Of a stretch of 10,059 nucleotides of DNA, positions 1-6,752 are shown piece by piece. Every line of letters begins with the position of its first letter. Position 1 is the stretch's first letter. The DNA comes from Kiritimatiellia bacterium (GTDB lineage Bacteria; Verrucomicrobiota; Kiritimatiellia; RFP12; UBA3636): assembly GCA_017476965.1 (NCBI GenBank), contig JAFUXX010000121.1, positions 1 through 10,059 of the forward strand, written 5' to 3'. Under the pieces are notes generated by a model that saw only the letters and a program-made list of their open reading frames with translations, was not told the DNA's origin and did no database searches. The translations under genes were made by a program, and so were the position numbers.

Positions 1-342
1 CGCCGCGGCCGCGGCGGCGGGAGGCCGGCGCGGAAGGGCGGGGTTGGGGCGCAGGACGATCTCCTCCACCGGGCGCGACGCGGAGAGCGGCACCGTCGCC
101 ACGTCGGAAACCGAGCCGTCCGGCCAGATCGCGTACGCGGAGACGCGGCCGTAGTAGAGCTTGAGATCGGCGGGAGCCGCGGTGGGCGCGGACTTCCAGC
201 GGAACGTGGCGCGGCCTTCGCCGCGGTAGCGGATCCAGGCGCCTTCCGGCTCGGATTTCACGAGAACGCGGGTGGCGCAACCGCACGAAAGCAGCGCGGC
301 CGCGGCTGCGGACGCCAGAAAGGCGGTACGCGTGATTTTCAT
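1..342 (-). CDS. PEGA-domain lipoprotein, C-terminus missing (window edge)
   Basis: The first 114 codons are visible and the frame is still open at base 1, so the stop lies outside the window. The N-terminus is a lipoprotein signal: Lys2 and Arg5, an Ala-rich hydrophobic core (7-18), then the lipobox L-L-S-C with Cys20 as the predicted acylated residue. Right after it comes a short beta-rich domain that starts VLVKSEPEGAWI and contains the literal P-E-G-A signature (32-35). It continues with Tyr/Trp-rich strands to about residue 95, then a Pro/Ala-rich tail at the edge. PEGA domains are small beta-folds common in envelope and surface proteins; no enzymatic role is expected. The protein is likely anchored in a membrane facing the periplasm. 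The ATG at 342-340 lies 17 bp after the HPr stop, so it is probably the third gene of the hpf unit. No Shine-Dalgarno sequence is visible; the leader there is pyrimidine-rich. Start and signal are convincing; the domain call rests on the motif alone. Confidence 0.72.
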   Translation of the reverse strand, partial: MKITRTAFLASAAAAALLSCGCATRVLVKSEPEGAWIRYRGEGRATFRWKSAPTAAPADLKLYYGRVSAYAIWPDGSVSDVATVPLSASRPVEEIVLRPNPALPRRPPAAAAAA

Positions 343-359
343 GGCGAGAGGGAGGTCCG

Positions 360-635
360 TCATTCGTCGGCGATGCCGAAGTGGTTGGCGACGAGTTCTT
401 CGAGCTCCGCCAAGGCGAGGTCCGCGTCCGGCCCGTCGGCCGTCACCTTGAGGACGGTGCCGACGGGCGCCTCGAGCGTCATGAGCCCGAGGACGCTTTT
501 GCCGGAGACGGAAGCGCCGCCGTTTTCCACGGTGACGTCGCAGACGTACTTCTGGCACGTTTTCGCGAACGCGCCCGCGGGACGCACGTGCATCCCGTAC
601 TTGTTCACGAGGACCAGGTCCTTGGTTGTCGTCAC
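360..635 (-). CDS. ptsH: HPr-family phosphocarrier protein (HPr/NPr-like)
   Basis: This 91-residue protein has the usual HPr length. It carries the active-site stretch KYGMHVRPAG, in which His16 is the phospho-accepting histidine charged by Enzyme I. It also has SGKSVLGLMTL, in which Ser47 matches the regulatory serine targeted by HPr kinase/phosphorylase in bacteria that have that enzyme. The start is GTG at 635-633, 10 bp after the hpf stop: homology begins there, and no in-frame ATG lies close upstream. The C-terminal GPDADLALAELEELVANHFGIADE region resembles proteobacterial NPr more than E. coli HPr in its acidic end after a Phe. Position directly after hpf also recalls the rpoN-hpf-ptsN-rapZ-npr order. 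No EIIA or HPr kinase gene is visible here, so whether it serves sugar PTS transport or a purely regulatory phosphorelay cannot be told. Family assignment is firm; the symbol is the generic one. Confidence 0.93.
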   Translation of the reverse strand: MTTTKDLVLVNKYGMHVRPAGAFAKTCQKYVCDVTVENGGASVSGKSVLGLMTLEAPVGTVLKVTADGPDADLALAELEELVANHFGIADE

Positions 636-645
636 TTGGCCGGCC

Positions 646-942
646 CTACTTGCGGACTTCCTGGCGCTTCTTCGAGGCGCGGCGCAGCTGGGCGTCCGCC
701 TTGTCGAAGACGGCGTTGAGCGCGGCGCCTGCGTCGGCGTCCTTGGCCGAGGCGTCGACGTTCGTCTTCTGGCCGCCCTGGACGGAGAGCGAAACCGCGT
801 ACTTGGGGCCGTCCTGGTCGAAGACGATGCGGATGTGTTCCGCGGCCGGGAAATCGGCGGAAAGCTTGTCGGCCTTCTTGCGGGCGGCGTTCTGGAGAGC
901 GACGCTGAGTTTGAGGTGGCGGATGGTGATTTCGACTGACAT
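646..942 (-). CDS. hpf: Ribosome hibernation promoting factor, short form (HPF/RaiA family)
   Basis: This 98-residue protein of the S30AE family begins MSVEITIRHLKLSVALQNAA. It has the beta-alpha-beta-beta-beta-alpha pattern: helix 1 RKKADKL, a strand pair HIRIVF / KYAVSLSV, and a basic C-terminal helix ending RRASKKRQEVRK. Members bind the 30S subunit across the mRNA/tRNA channel and inactivate ribosomes in stationary phase or starvation. There is no C-terminal dimerisation domain, so it is a short HPF or YfiA type. The ATG at 942-940 is chosen because a strong Shine-Dalgarno AAGGAG lies 6 nt upstream and because the promoter -10 overlaps the longer frame that could start at 1029. It is the first gene of a unit with HPr and the PEGA lipoprotein. 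Family is firm; whether it makes 100S dimers with a partner is unknown. Confidence 0.93.
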   Translation of the reverse strand: MSVEITIRHLKLSVALQNAARKKADKLSADFPAAEHIRIVFDQDGPKYAVSLSVQGGQKTNVDASAKDADAGAALNAVFDKADAQLRRASKKRQEVRK

Positions 943-948
943 GGTGTG

Positions 949-954
949 CTCCTT
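949..954 (-). promoter_or_regulatory. Shine-Dalgarno site of hpf
   Basis: On the minus strand AAGGAG lies 6 nt before the ATG at 942. It is the strongest ribosome binding site in the window and fixes the hpf start against a longer in-frame alternative at 1029. Confidence 0.85.
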
Positions 955-1017
955 GTCGTTTGGGCTTGAAAACCGCGGACGCGCGCCTGCCTTGCCCGGC
1001 GGGGCGTCGCGTCGCCG

Positions 1018-1046
1018 ATTGTAGCGCAAACCGCACGCCGGAACAA
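1018..1046 (-). promoter_or_regulatory. Sigma70-type promoter of hpf-HPr-lipoprotein
   Basis: Read on the minus strand: TTGTTC (1046-1041), a 17-nt spacer, and TACAAT (1023-1018). The -10 matches consensus at five of six positions and the spacer has optimal length; the -35 keeps the TTG core. Transcription would start near 1011, giving a leader of about 70 nt to the hpf ATG. The 165-bp gap between the symporter stop and hpf holds nothing else that I recognise; no clear intrinsic terminator for the symporter is visible in it. Confidence 0.72.
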
Positions 1047-1107
1047 GCCCGCGCCGCCACGTCGCCGTTTCCGGCCGGGGATGGCGGGGCGGGGGAAGCG
1101 GGCGGGG

Positions 1108-3528
1108 CTAGTCGCGGGAGTTGGCGGATTCGACGCGGGCGACTTCGGCGGCGTCGGCGAGGGAGACGTGGCCTTCCACGCGGCCGTCGTCGAGGGCGTT
1201 CAGGCCGCCGCCGGCGCGTTCGCGCGCTTCGAGGTCGCGGAAGAGGCGGATCAGGTCGCGGGTGGAGCAGGTGCCGAACCAGAAGGTCGAGACGATGCCG
1301 ATCACGAAGCCCACGCAGAACGTTCCGGCGAAGAAGTAGATTCCCCACCACGAATCGGGCTGGCGCGGCAGCAACCCGCGTTCGCCGAGCACGTGCCAGA
1401 TCACGTTGCCCAGGAAGCACAGGCAGAAGCTCCAGCCGAAGGAGTAGGCGAACACCGACCACGCGAGCGCCTTGTCGCCGCGCGTGTAGTTGCCGTCGAT
1501 GCCGAGGAGCCGCTGCATGAGCGGCACCCGGACCGTTTCGCGGCGCTTTTCGTCCGCGTCGGCGTAAGCGCCGCGGTGCAGGAGGCGGTCCATGTTGAAC
1601 GGCTTGCGGCACGTGGCGAGCGAAACTCCGACGTAGAGCAGCAGCGTGAAGAGCTGGTTGATGACGCCGATTTCGACGGAGTTGACCGGGAACTTGTCTG
1701 GCGTGAGCTCCCAGTGGACCCAGGGCTCGAAGGGCGAAGAGCACGCGCGCAGGAAGGAGTCGAGCGCCGGGCCCCAGCCTTTCGCGGCGATCCACGGGTA
1801 GAGGCCGGAGACCCAGTATTTCTGCGCGAAGATGGCGGCCACGGCCGCGCCCGCGCCGAGGAGCAGCGAGACGAACGCGGCCTGCGTTGTGCCGCGCTTC
1901 CAGTAGAGGCCGAGCGTGATCACGGGGCCGGAGGCGGTCCACAGCGCGCCGGTGATCGCGAAGAACATCAGGATGAAGTCCACCTGGCCGAACTTCCAGC
2001 TGAAGAGGAACGCCGAAAGGGCCACCATGCAGATCGCGATGCGGAGGTTGCGGATCTGGCGCTTCGGAGTCCACGGGGTCTTGCGCAGCGGCAGCAGGCA
2101 GTCCTGCACGATGACGCTCGCCCAGCCGTGCAGGTACGTCGTGTCCGTCGTGAGCATCATGAAGAGCGCGAGCGCGCAGAAGAGCCCCACGAGGCCGGTC
2201 GGCAGGATGCCGCGGATCGTGGCGGGGACGCGCTGCTGCGTGAAGATCGTCCCGAACGTCTGGTTGCGCGCGCGCTGGCCGCCCCAGACGCTCTTTTCGG
2301 CGGGCGACATCGCGCGGATTTCGTCGTCGGTCTTCGGGCCGCCGAGCGCGGAGGAGGCCGCAGCGAGGAACGGGTCGGCCGTTTCTTCCGCGAAGCGGGC
2401 GGCCTGCGCGTCGTGGTCGCCGATGGCGAGGTATTCTTCTCGCGTCGTGAAGTCCTTGCGCGCTTCCACGCCGGCGAACGCCGCCGCGACCGCTTCGCGC
2501 TCGCCTTCGGGGATCGATTCCCCGGCTTCGAACGCGACGTCCTCGTACGCCTTGGCCGCCAGTTCGGCGCGGACGGCGAGGGAGTCGGCCGCGAATTTCG
2601 GCGAGTTGTCGAACGAGTAGGCGATCACGCCGATGAGGACGAACATCATCGAGCTGAAGCCGGTGCGCCACGTGCCGAGCACGGCGCCCATCTTCGCCTC
2701 GTGCGCGTTCTTCGCGGCGCTGTCGTAGCCGCGGCTGCCCCACGACAGGCGCATGAGGAACGTGCCGAGCAGGCCGGAGACGACGTAGAAGATGTTGAAG
2801 TCGCGCAGGTCGCCCGTGTCGAACGGGTTCAGGAAGCTCGACCCGGCGGGGCGCGCCGAAACCGCGGGCAGGAGGTCGTCCCACCACGAGAAGCGGATCA
2901 GGAAGTACGAAACGACGAGCAGGTAGATCGGGTAGTTCAGGATGCCCTGGATGCAGTCCGTCACCATGATCGTGATCTGGCCGCCGGCGCACGCGATGAA
3001 GCAGGCGAGCGAGAGCGCGACCAGCATCAGCACCGGGAACGTCGGGACGCGGAAACCGAACGCCGCGAAGCTCACCGGCAGCTTGAGGAAGTACATCATG
3101 AAGCGGGCGCCGACCGCGGGGAAAATGGCGTAGTTGAGCACGCCGTAGAAGGCCTGCACGAAACACGCCGTCGTGCGGAACGCGCGGTTGTAGCGCATCT
3201 CGAAGAACTGCCCCATCGTCATCGCGCGCGTTTCGCGGAAGCGGTAGTTGCAGAACCCGACGAGGCCGAGCACCATGCCCACGGGCGCGATCACGGAGCC
3301 CCAGAACCCGTACGCGAAGCCGCTGTGGTAGTACGCTTCGAGACTGCCCACTAGCGTGATCAGGCCGAAGTTCGCCTCCCCGGACGCCACGCAGAGCACG
3401 TAGCGGTGCGCGATGCGGCCGGCGGAAAGGAAGTCCGCCACGCCGTGCACGTAGCGTTGCGCCTTCACCGCGGCGGCGATGACGATGCAGATCGGGAGGG
3501 CGAAGAGGAACCAGTCTATCCAGTGCAT
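1108..3528 (-). CDS. Sodium:solute symporter (SSS family), large variant
   Basis: This 806-residue polytopic inner-membrane transporter has an SSS-type (LeuT-fold) N-terminus: a first helix (5-20), then YVHGVADFLSAGR and the helix motif SGEANFGLITLVGSLEAYY (49-67). A later helix region with TTDTTYLHGWASVIVQDCLLPLRK (460-483) corresponds to the TM8 area that supplies Na+ ligands in the family. It would use the sodium gradient to import a small solute; the substrate is not readable. Family members are usually about 450-600 residues. The extra length comes from a hydrophilic insert (about 305-430, rich in Ala, Glu and Asp) between two membrane segments, a second soluble stretch (about 640-690) and a charged C-terminal tail (760-806). 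The ATG at 3528-3526 begins right before the first membrane helix; there is no Shine-Dalgarno, only a pyrimidine-rich leader. It lies 106 bp after coaB, with possible regulatory signals between. Family is firm; substrate unknown. Confidence 0.9.
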   Translation of the reverse strand: MHWIDWFLFALPICIVIAAAVKAQRYVHGVADFLSAGRIAHRYVLCVASGEANFGLITLVGSLEAYYHSGFAYGFWGSVIAPVGMVLGLVGFCNYRFRETRAMTMGQFFEMRYNRAFRTTACFVQAFYGVLNYAIFPAVGARFMMYFLKLPVSFAAFGFRVPTFPVLMLVALSLACFIACAGGQITIMVTDCIQGILNYPIYLLVVSYFLIRFSWWDDLLPAVSARPAGSSFLNPFDTGDLRDFNIFYVVSGLLGTFLMRLSWGSRGYDSAAKNAHEAKMGAVLGTWRTGFSSMMFVLIGVIAYSFDNSPKFAADSLAVRAELAAKAYEDVAFEAGESIPEGEREAVAAAFAGVEARKDFTTREEYLAIGDHDAQAARFAEETADPFLAAASSALGGPKTDDEIRAMSPAEKSVWGGQRARNQTFGTIFTQQRVPATIRGILPTGLVGLFCALALFMMLTTDTTYLHGWASVIVQDCLLPLRKTPWTPKRQIRNLRIAICMVALSAFLFSWKFGQVDFILMFFAITGALWTASGPVITLGLYWKRGTTQAAFVSLLLGAGAAVAAIFAQKYWVSGLYPWIAAKGWGPALDSFLRACSSPFEPWVHWELTPDKFPVNSVEIGVINQLFTLLLYVGVSLATCRKPFNMDRLLHRGAYADADEKRRETVRVPLMQRLLGIDGNYTRGDKALAWSVFAYSFGWSFCLCFLGNVIWHVLGERGLLPRQPDSWWGIYFFAGTFCVGFVIGIVSTFWFGTCSTRDLIRLFRDLEARERAGGGLNALDDGRVEGHVSLADAAEVARVESANSRD

Positions 3529-3631
3529 GTGAGGAGCGGAGTCCGAATCGGTAAGGAAAAAAGGGGGGCGGCCGCCGACTGGACGGACGCCGCGCCGAGA
3601 ATACCACGGAAAGACGGACTGGTGTTAGCGC

Positions 3632-3661
3632 ATTTTACGCCAAACTAGATTCGGTTTGGCG
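3632..3661 (-). promoter_or_regulatory. Inverted repeat over a possible symporter promoter
   Basis: A perfect inverted repeat, CGCCAAAC-N8-GTTTGGCG, occupies 3638-3661 and overlaps the last codons of coaB. The arms extend by TTTT/AAAA after one mismatch. Directly next to it on the minus strand is TAAAAT (3637-3632), five of six matches to a -10 box. A polymerase using it would have its spacer and -35 region under the repeat, and no good -35 is present. This fits an operator or an activator-dependent promoter for the symporter. It may instead be an RNA hairpin at the coaB 3' end, but no U-run follows, which argues against a standard intrinsic terminator. The repeat is seen directly; its role is inference. 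Confidence 0.4.
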
Positions 3662-4294
3662 CAAAAGCAGTTTCCGCACGCGCTCTACGAGCATGGCGGC
3701 GATGTCGCGCTTCGTCGCGATCGGGAACGATTCCGGCGGCGCATCCGGCGAGACGAGCGTGACGACGTTCGTGTCCACGCCGAAGCCCGCGCCGGGCGCG
3801 GTGACGTCGTTCGCGACGACGAGGTCGAGTCCTTTCGCGGCCAGTTTCCGCGCGGCGGAGGCCGCGGCGTCGCGCGTTTCGGCGGCGAATCCGACGAACA
3901 CGCGGCGTCCTTTGCGCGGGGCGAGCGTTTTCAGGATGTCCGGGTTGCGGACGAGCCGGATCGTTTCCGGCATCTCGCCCTTGCGTATCTTGTCGGCGGC
4001 GGCGCTCTCGGGCCGGAAATCGGCGACCGCGGCGGTCATCACGAGCGCGTCGCACCACTCCACGCGCTTTTCGAGCGCGGCGAGCATGTCGCGCGCGGAG
4101 ACCACGCGGTCCAGCGCGGCGAGGCCGGCGGGCGGGGCGATTTCGACGGGCCCCGAGACGAGCGCCACCTCGTCTCCGGCCGCGACGCCGGCTTCGGCGA
4201 CTGCGTACCCCATCCGCCCCGTGGAGCGGTTCGAGAGGAACCGCACGGGGTCGAGAAATTCCCGGGTGGGGCCGGCGGAGACGAGGAGTTTCAC
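3635..4294 (-). CDS. coaB: Phosphopantothenate-cysteine ligase, stand-alone CoaB
   Basis: A 219-residue protein matching only the C-terminal CoaB half of bifunctional CoaBC (Dfp). It joins cysteine to 4'-phosphopantothenate using a nucleotide triphosphate, the second step from pantothenate to coenzyme A, in the cytoplasm. Visible motifs are SAGPTRE (6-12), PVRFLSNRSTGRMG (16-29; Asn22 aligns with the E. coli Asn that acts on the acyl-cytidylate intermediate), AAVADFRP (88-95), DKIRK (101-105; Lys102 aligns with the conserved KIKK lysine), RNPDIL (116-121) and GFAAET (135-140). The flavin-binding CoaC half is absent, and the upstream alpha-galactosidase ends 18 bp before, so the decarboxylase must be encoded elsewhere. 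Start is GTG at 4294-4292, immediately before the conserved nucleotide-binding motif. Probably co-transcribed with the alpha-galactosidase gene. The stop overlaps an inverted repeat. Confidence 0.94.
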   Translation of the reverse strand: MKLLVSAGPTREFLDPVRFLSNRSTGRMGYAVAEAGVAAGDEVALVSGPVEIAPPAGLAALDRVVSARDMLAALEKRVEWCDALVMTAAVADFRPESAAADKIRKGEMPETIRLVRNPDILKTLAPRKGRRVFVGFAAETRDAAASAARKLAAKGLDLVVANDVTAPGAGFGVDTNVVTLVSPDAPPESFPIATKRDIAAMLVERVRKLLLRQTESSLA

Positions 4295-4312
4295 CGGGTG
4301 TTCCGGCGGGCG

Positions 4313-6538
4313 CTAGCGCGCCGCCGCGATTTCGACGACGATCGAGTCGTCGCCCGCGTACAGGTCGTACGGGATGCCGGCGGATCCGAGCGCCGCGCCG
4401 GAGAACTTGTTTCCGGAGACGGCGAGGTGCCCGTGCGCTTCGCCGGTCTTGTCGGACACGTCGATTTCCCTGACGAGGTAGCGGCGGTCGGGATCGAGCC
4501 CGGGAATGCGCAGCGTCTCGGGGCGGCCGTCGTTGGTCCTGCGGTTGGTGCCGTAGACGAACGCGATCGCGTGGCGCCTGTCGCGCGAAACGTAGGCCAG
4601 CGCGGCGCGGTCCGTCTCGTAGGGCGAAGCGAGGCGGTAGAGGTCGCCCGTCTGCACGACGTGGCGGATGCGCTTGTACGTCTCCACGCCGCGCTTGGCT
4701 GTTTCGATTTCTTCCGGGGTCATCTTGCCGGGGTGCAGCTCGAAGCCGAGCCTGCCGGACATCGCCACGTCGAAGCGGTACTTGAGCGCGGCCGTGCGGT
4801 TCGTCTGGTGGTTCGGCGAAGCGGTCACGTGGCACGCCATCGCGCTCGCCGGGTAGAACTGCCCTTCGCCCCACTGGATGAAGACGCGCTGCTGCGCGCA
4901 CGTGTTGTCGGACCCCCAGAACTCGTCCGCGAAGCCGAGGAACCCGTAGTCCGCGTGGGCGCCGCCGGAGGAGCAGGCCTGGAAGACGATTTCGGGATGG
5001 GCCGCGCGGAGGCGCGCGAAGAGCGCGTAGACGCCCTGCGTGTATTCGAACCACAGGTTGCCCTGCTTCTCCGGCCCGAGGTACGGGGAGCCGACGTTGT
5101 TGACGTCGCAGTTGGCGTCCCACTTGATGTAGGCGAGGTTTTCCGTTTCGCGGATCACGTCGTCGATCATGCGGAAGACGGCGTCCCGCACCGCGGGGTT
5201 GCACATGTCGAGCGTCACCTGCGTGGCGCCGCGGCCGTGGCGCAGCGGGCGGTCGGAGACGGGGCGCAGGCACCAGTCGGGATGGTCGCGCAGGATTTCG
5301 CTCTTCGTGTTCGCCATTTCCGGCTCGAACCACAGGCCGAACTTGAGGCCGCGCTTGGCGGCCTGCTTGGCGAGCCACGCCATGCCGTGCGGCAGCTTGC
5401 CCTTGTGGACGAACCAGTCGCCGAGGCCGACGGAGTCGTTGTCGCGGGCGAACTCGCCGCGCCCGAACCACCCGTCGTCGAGCACGAAAAGCTCGCCGCC
5501 GAGCTCGCGGGCGCCGTCCATCATGTCCGTCAGCGTCTTTTCCGTGAAGTCCATGTAGGCGCCTTCCCAGGAGTTGAGCAGGATGTCGCGGACTCCGGGG
5601 TGCGGCATCTTGTGCGCGAGCGCCCAGCGGTGGAACGCGCGCGTCGCGGGGCCCTTGCCGGCGTCGGACCACGTGAACGCGAATTTCGGCAGCACGAGGG
5701 TGCGGCCCGGGTCGAGCACGTACGGCCCGGTGAGGTTGGCCGCGCCGGCGTTGATGCGCAGCTCGTGCGTGTACGCGTGGCCGACCGTGGCCTGCCACGC
5801 CCCGGACCAGCACAGCGCGCCCGCGAAAACGCGGCCCGCGGTTTCGGTGGCGGGGCCGCCGGCCGAGACGAAGAACGCCTGGTTGTTTTCCCACGAGTCT
5901 CGGACGCCGTCCGTCGCGCCGATCGACGCCTGCTGCCCGCGCGGGATCTCGCTTTCCGAGACGTTCGCCTCGTTGCCCCAGTTGCCGGAGAGCGAAGTCA
6001 GGCGGAACGTTTCGGCGATGCCCGGGATTTCGAAGCAGAAGGAGTCCATCCGCGAGAGGGCCACGGGCCCGTTTTCGGCGTGCGAAATCTCGACCCAGGT
6101 TTCGAACACGTCGCAGTCGGAGTGGGCGACGAAGTGCTGCACGGCGCGGAACGAGGGGTGCGCCTTGTCGGCGTATTCGATGACGGCTTCGGACGGCGCC
6201 GCCGCGCCGCGCCTGCCGGCTTTGGCCGCGGGGCGGAACGAGAAGCCCGTGCACTTCCATTCGACGTTCACGTCGCCGTCCGCGTGGCGGACTTGCAGGG
6301 CGCCGCGGCGCTCGACGTAGTTCTCGCGGCCGGCGGGGCGGTTGCAGCCGAACGCCGGGTACGTTTCCTGGCTCGCGCAGCCGTTCGCGCTGTCGCCCGT
6401 CGGACGGGCCGCGGCCAGCGCCGCGAAGTCTTCGGGTTTCCCTCCGCGCGCGCCGAGGTGCGCGTAGGTCCACACGTCGCCGCGCTTGGCGAGGACGAGC
6501 TGGGTGTTCGGTGTTTCGAGGGAAATCGCGGTTTTCAT
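4313..6538 (-). CDS. Alpha-galactosidase, glycoside hydrolase family 36
   Basis: A 741-residue GH36 enzyme of typical full length, predicted to release terminal alpha-1,6-galactose from raffinose-type oligosaccharides, melibiose or galactomannan side chains by a retaining mechanism. Architecture: N-terminal beta-supersandwich (about 1-300), TIM barrel (about 315-640), C-terminal beta domain (about 645-741). Key motifs are LNSWEGAYMDF (321-331), FVLDDGWFG (351-359), GLWFEPEMAN (401-410), YIKWD with nucleophile Asp474, CSSGGAHADYG (522-532) and WGSDNT with acid/base Asp544. No signal peptide, so cytoplasmic, implying imported substrate. The ATG at 6538-6536 is preferred: an in-frame ATG at 6600 sits on the predicted transcription start and would add about 20 non-homologous residues. 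No clear Shine-Dalgarno. The gene is first in a unit with coaB, driven by the promoter at 6606-6634. Exact linkage specificity cannot be read from sequence. Confidence 0.95.
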   Translation of the reverse strand: MKTAISLETPNTQLVLAKRGDVWTYAHLGARGGKPEDFAALAAARPTGDSANGCASQETYPAFGCNRPAGRENYVERRGALQVRHADGDVNVEWKCTGFSFRPAAKAGRRGAAAPSEAVIEYADKAHPSFRAVQHFVAHSDCDVFETWVEISHAENGPVALSRMDSFCFEIPGIAETFRLTSLSGNWGNEANVSESEIPRGQQASIGATDGVRDSWENNQAFFVSAGGPATETAGRVFAGALCWSGAWQATVGHAYTHELRINAGAANLTGPYVLDPGRTLVLPKFAFTWSDAGKGPATRAFHRWALAHKMPHPGVRDILLNSWEGAYMDFTEKTLTDMMDGARELGGELFVLDDGWFGRGEFARDNDSVGLGDWFVHKGKLPHGMAWLAKQAAKRGLKFGLWFEPEMANTKSEILRDHPDWCLRPVSDRPLRHGRGATQVTLDMCNPAVRDAVFRMIDDVIRETENLAYIKWDANCDVNNVGSPYLGPEKQGNLWFEYTQGVYALFARLRAAHPEIVFQACSSGGAHADYGFLGFADEFWGSDNTCAQQRVFIQWGEGQFYPASAMACHVTASPNHQTNRTAALKYRFDVAMSGRLGFELHPGKMTPEEIETAKRGVETYKRIRHVVQTGDLYRLASPYETDRAALAYVSRDRRHAIAFVYGTNRRTNDGRPETLRIPGLDPDRRYLVREIDVSDKTGEAHGHLAVSGNKFSGAALGSAGIPYDLYAGDDSIVVEIAAAR

Positions 6539-6605
6539 CTGCGTGGATGCGTTGTTGCCTTGTGGTGTCGTTTCGCGCCCGCTCCGGCGTGCGCGCATGG
6601 CCCGG

Positions 6606-6634
6606 ATTGTACCCGCCCCCGCCGCCCAATGCAA
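6606..6634 (-). promoter_or_regulatory. Sigma70-type promoter of the alpha-galactosidase gene
   Basis: Minus-strand TTGCAT (6634-6629), 17-nt spacer, TACAAT (6611-6606). The -10 has five of six consensus positions and the -35 four of six. Transcription would begin near 6599, leaving a leader of about 60 nt to the ATG at 6538. It is divergent from the promoter at 6670-6698; the two -35 boxes are 35 bp apart, so a regulator bound between them could act on both genes. Confidence 0.75.
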
Positions 6635-6669
6635 CACTCCGCGCCCGTTTTCCGTTTTCCCGGCACGTG

Positions 6670-6698
6670 TTGCGGGGAACGGGGGGAGCGGGTATGAT
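6670..6698 (+). promoter_or_regulatory. Sigma70-type promoter of the YggT-like gene
   Basis: Plus-strand TTGCGG (6670-6675), 17-nt spacer, TATGAT (6693-6698). The -10 has five of six consensus positions and the spacer is optimal. Transcription would begin near 6705, about 48 nt before the ATG at 6753. Between this and the divergent promoter lies a tandem 7-mer, CCGTTTT twice (6645-6658), which may be a protein contact or AT-richer upstream element; nothing more is visible in the 214-bp intergenic gap. Confidence 0.7.
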
Positions 6699-6752
6699 GC
6701 GCGGCGTCGCGGGCCGCGCGGTGCGCCCGCGGGGACGGGACTTCCGCCTGCA

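Noticed and set aside
343..359. CCTCC-type run just before the lipoprotein start, and a similar one before the symporter start
   Set aside because: These have the sense of the anti-Shine-Dalgarno, not a ribosome site; two short pyrimidine runs in GC-rich DNA are not evidence of a mechanism.
943..1029. Longer hpf start at 1029
   Set aside because: It would begin inside or at the promoter, adds a non-homologous Arg/Pro-rich stretch, and ignores the AAGGAG site at 949-954.
1081..3354. Very long open frame on the plus strand opposite the symporter gene
   Set aside because: High-GC antisense shadow: charged, repetitive Arg/Glu/Ala composition with no domain, and the minus-strand protein has clear SSS motifs over the same bases.
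3557..3576. GC palindrome GGCGGCCGCC followed by CCCC and six T on the minus strand, in the symporter leader
   Set aside because: Looks like an intrinsic terminator or attenuator at first, but the palindrome has no loop, four C separate it from the T run, and no longer stem can be drawn. Left as undecided rather than called.
3596..3603. TATTCT as a -10 box for the symporter
   Set aside because: Only four of six matches and no -35 at 16-18 nt; TAAAAT at 3632-3637 is the better candidate.
6539..6637. N-terminal extension of the alpha-galactosidase to upstream in-frame starts (6637, 6600)
   Set aside because: The upstream start lies in the -35 box and the inner ATG at the predicted transcription start; the extra residues are Arg-rich and non-homologous.
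3656..6697. 1013-codon open frame on the plus strand opposite coaB and the alpha-galactosidase
   Set aside because: Its composition is the mirror of the GH36 codon pattern and it shows no domain; catalytic motifs lie on the other strand.
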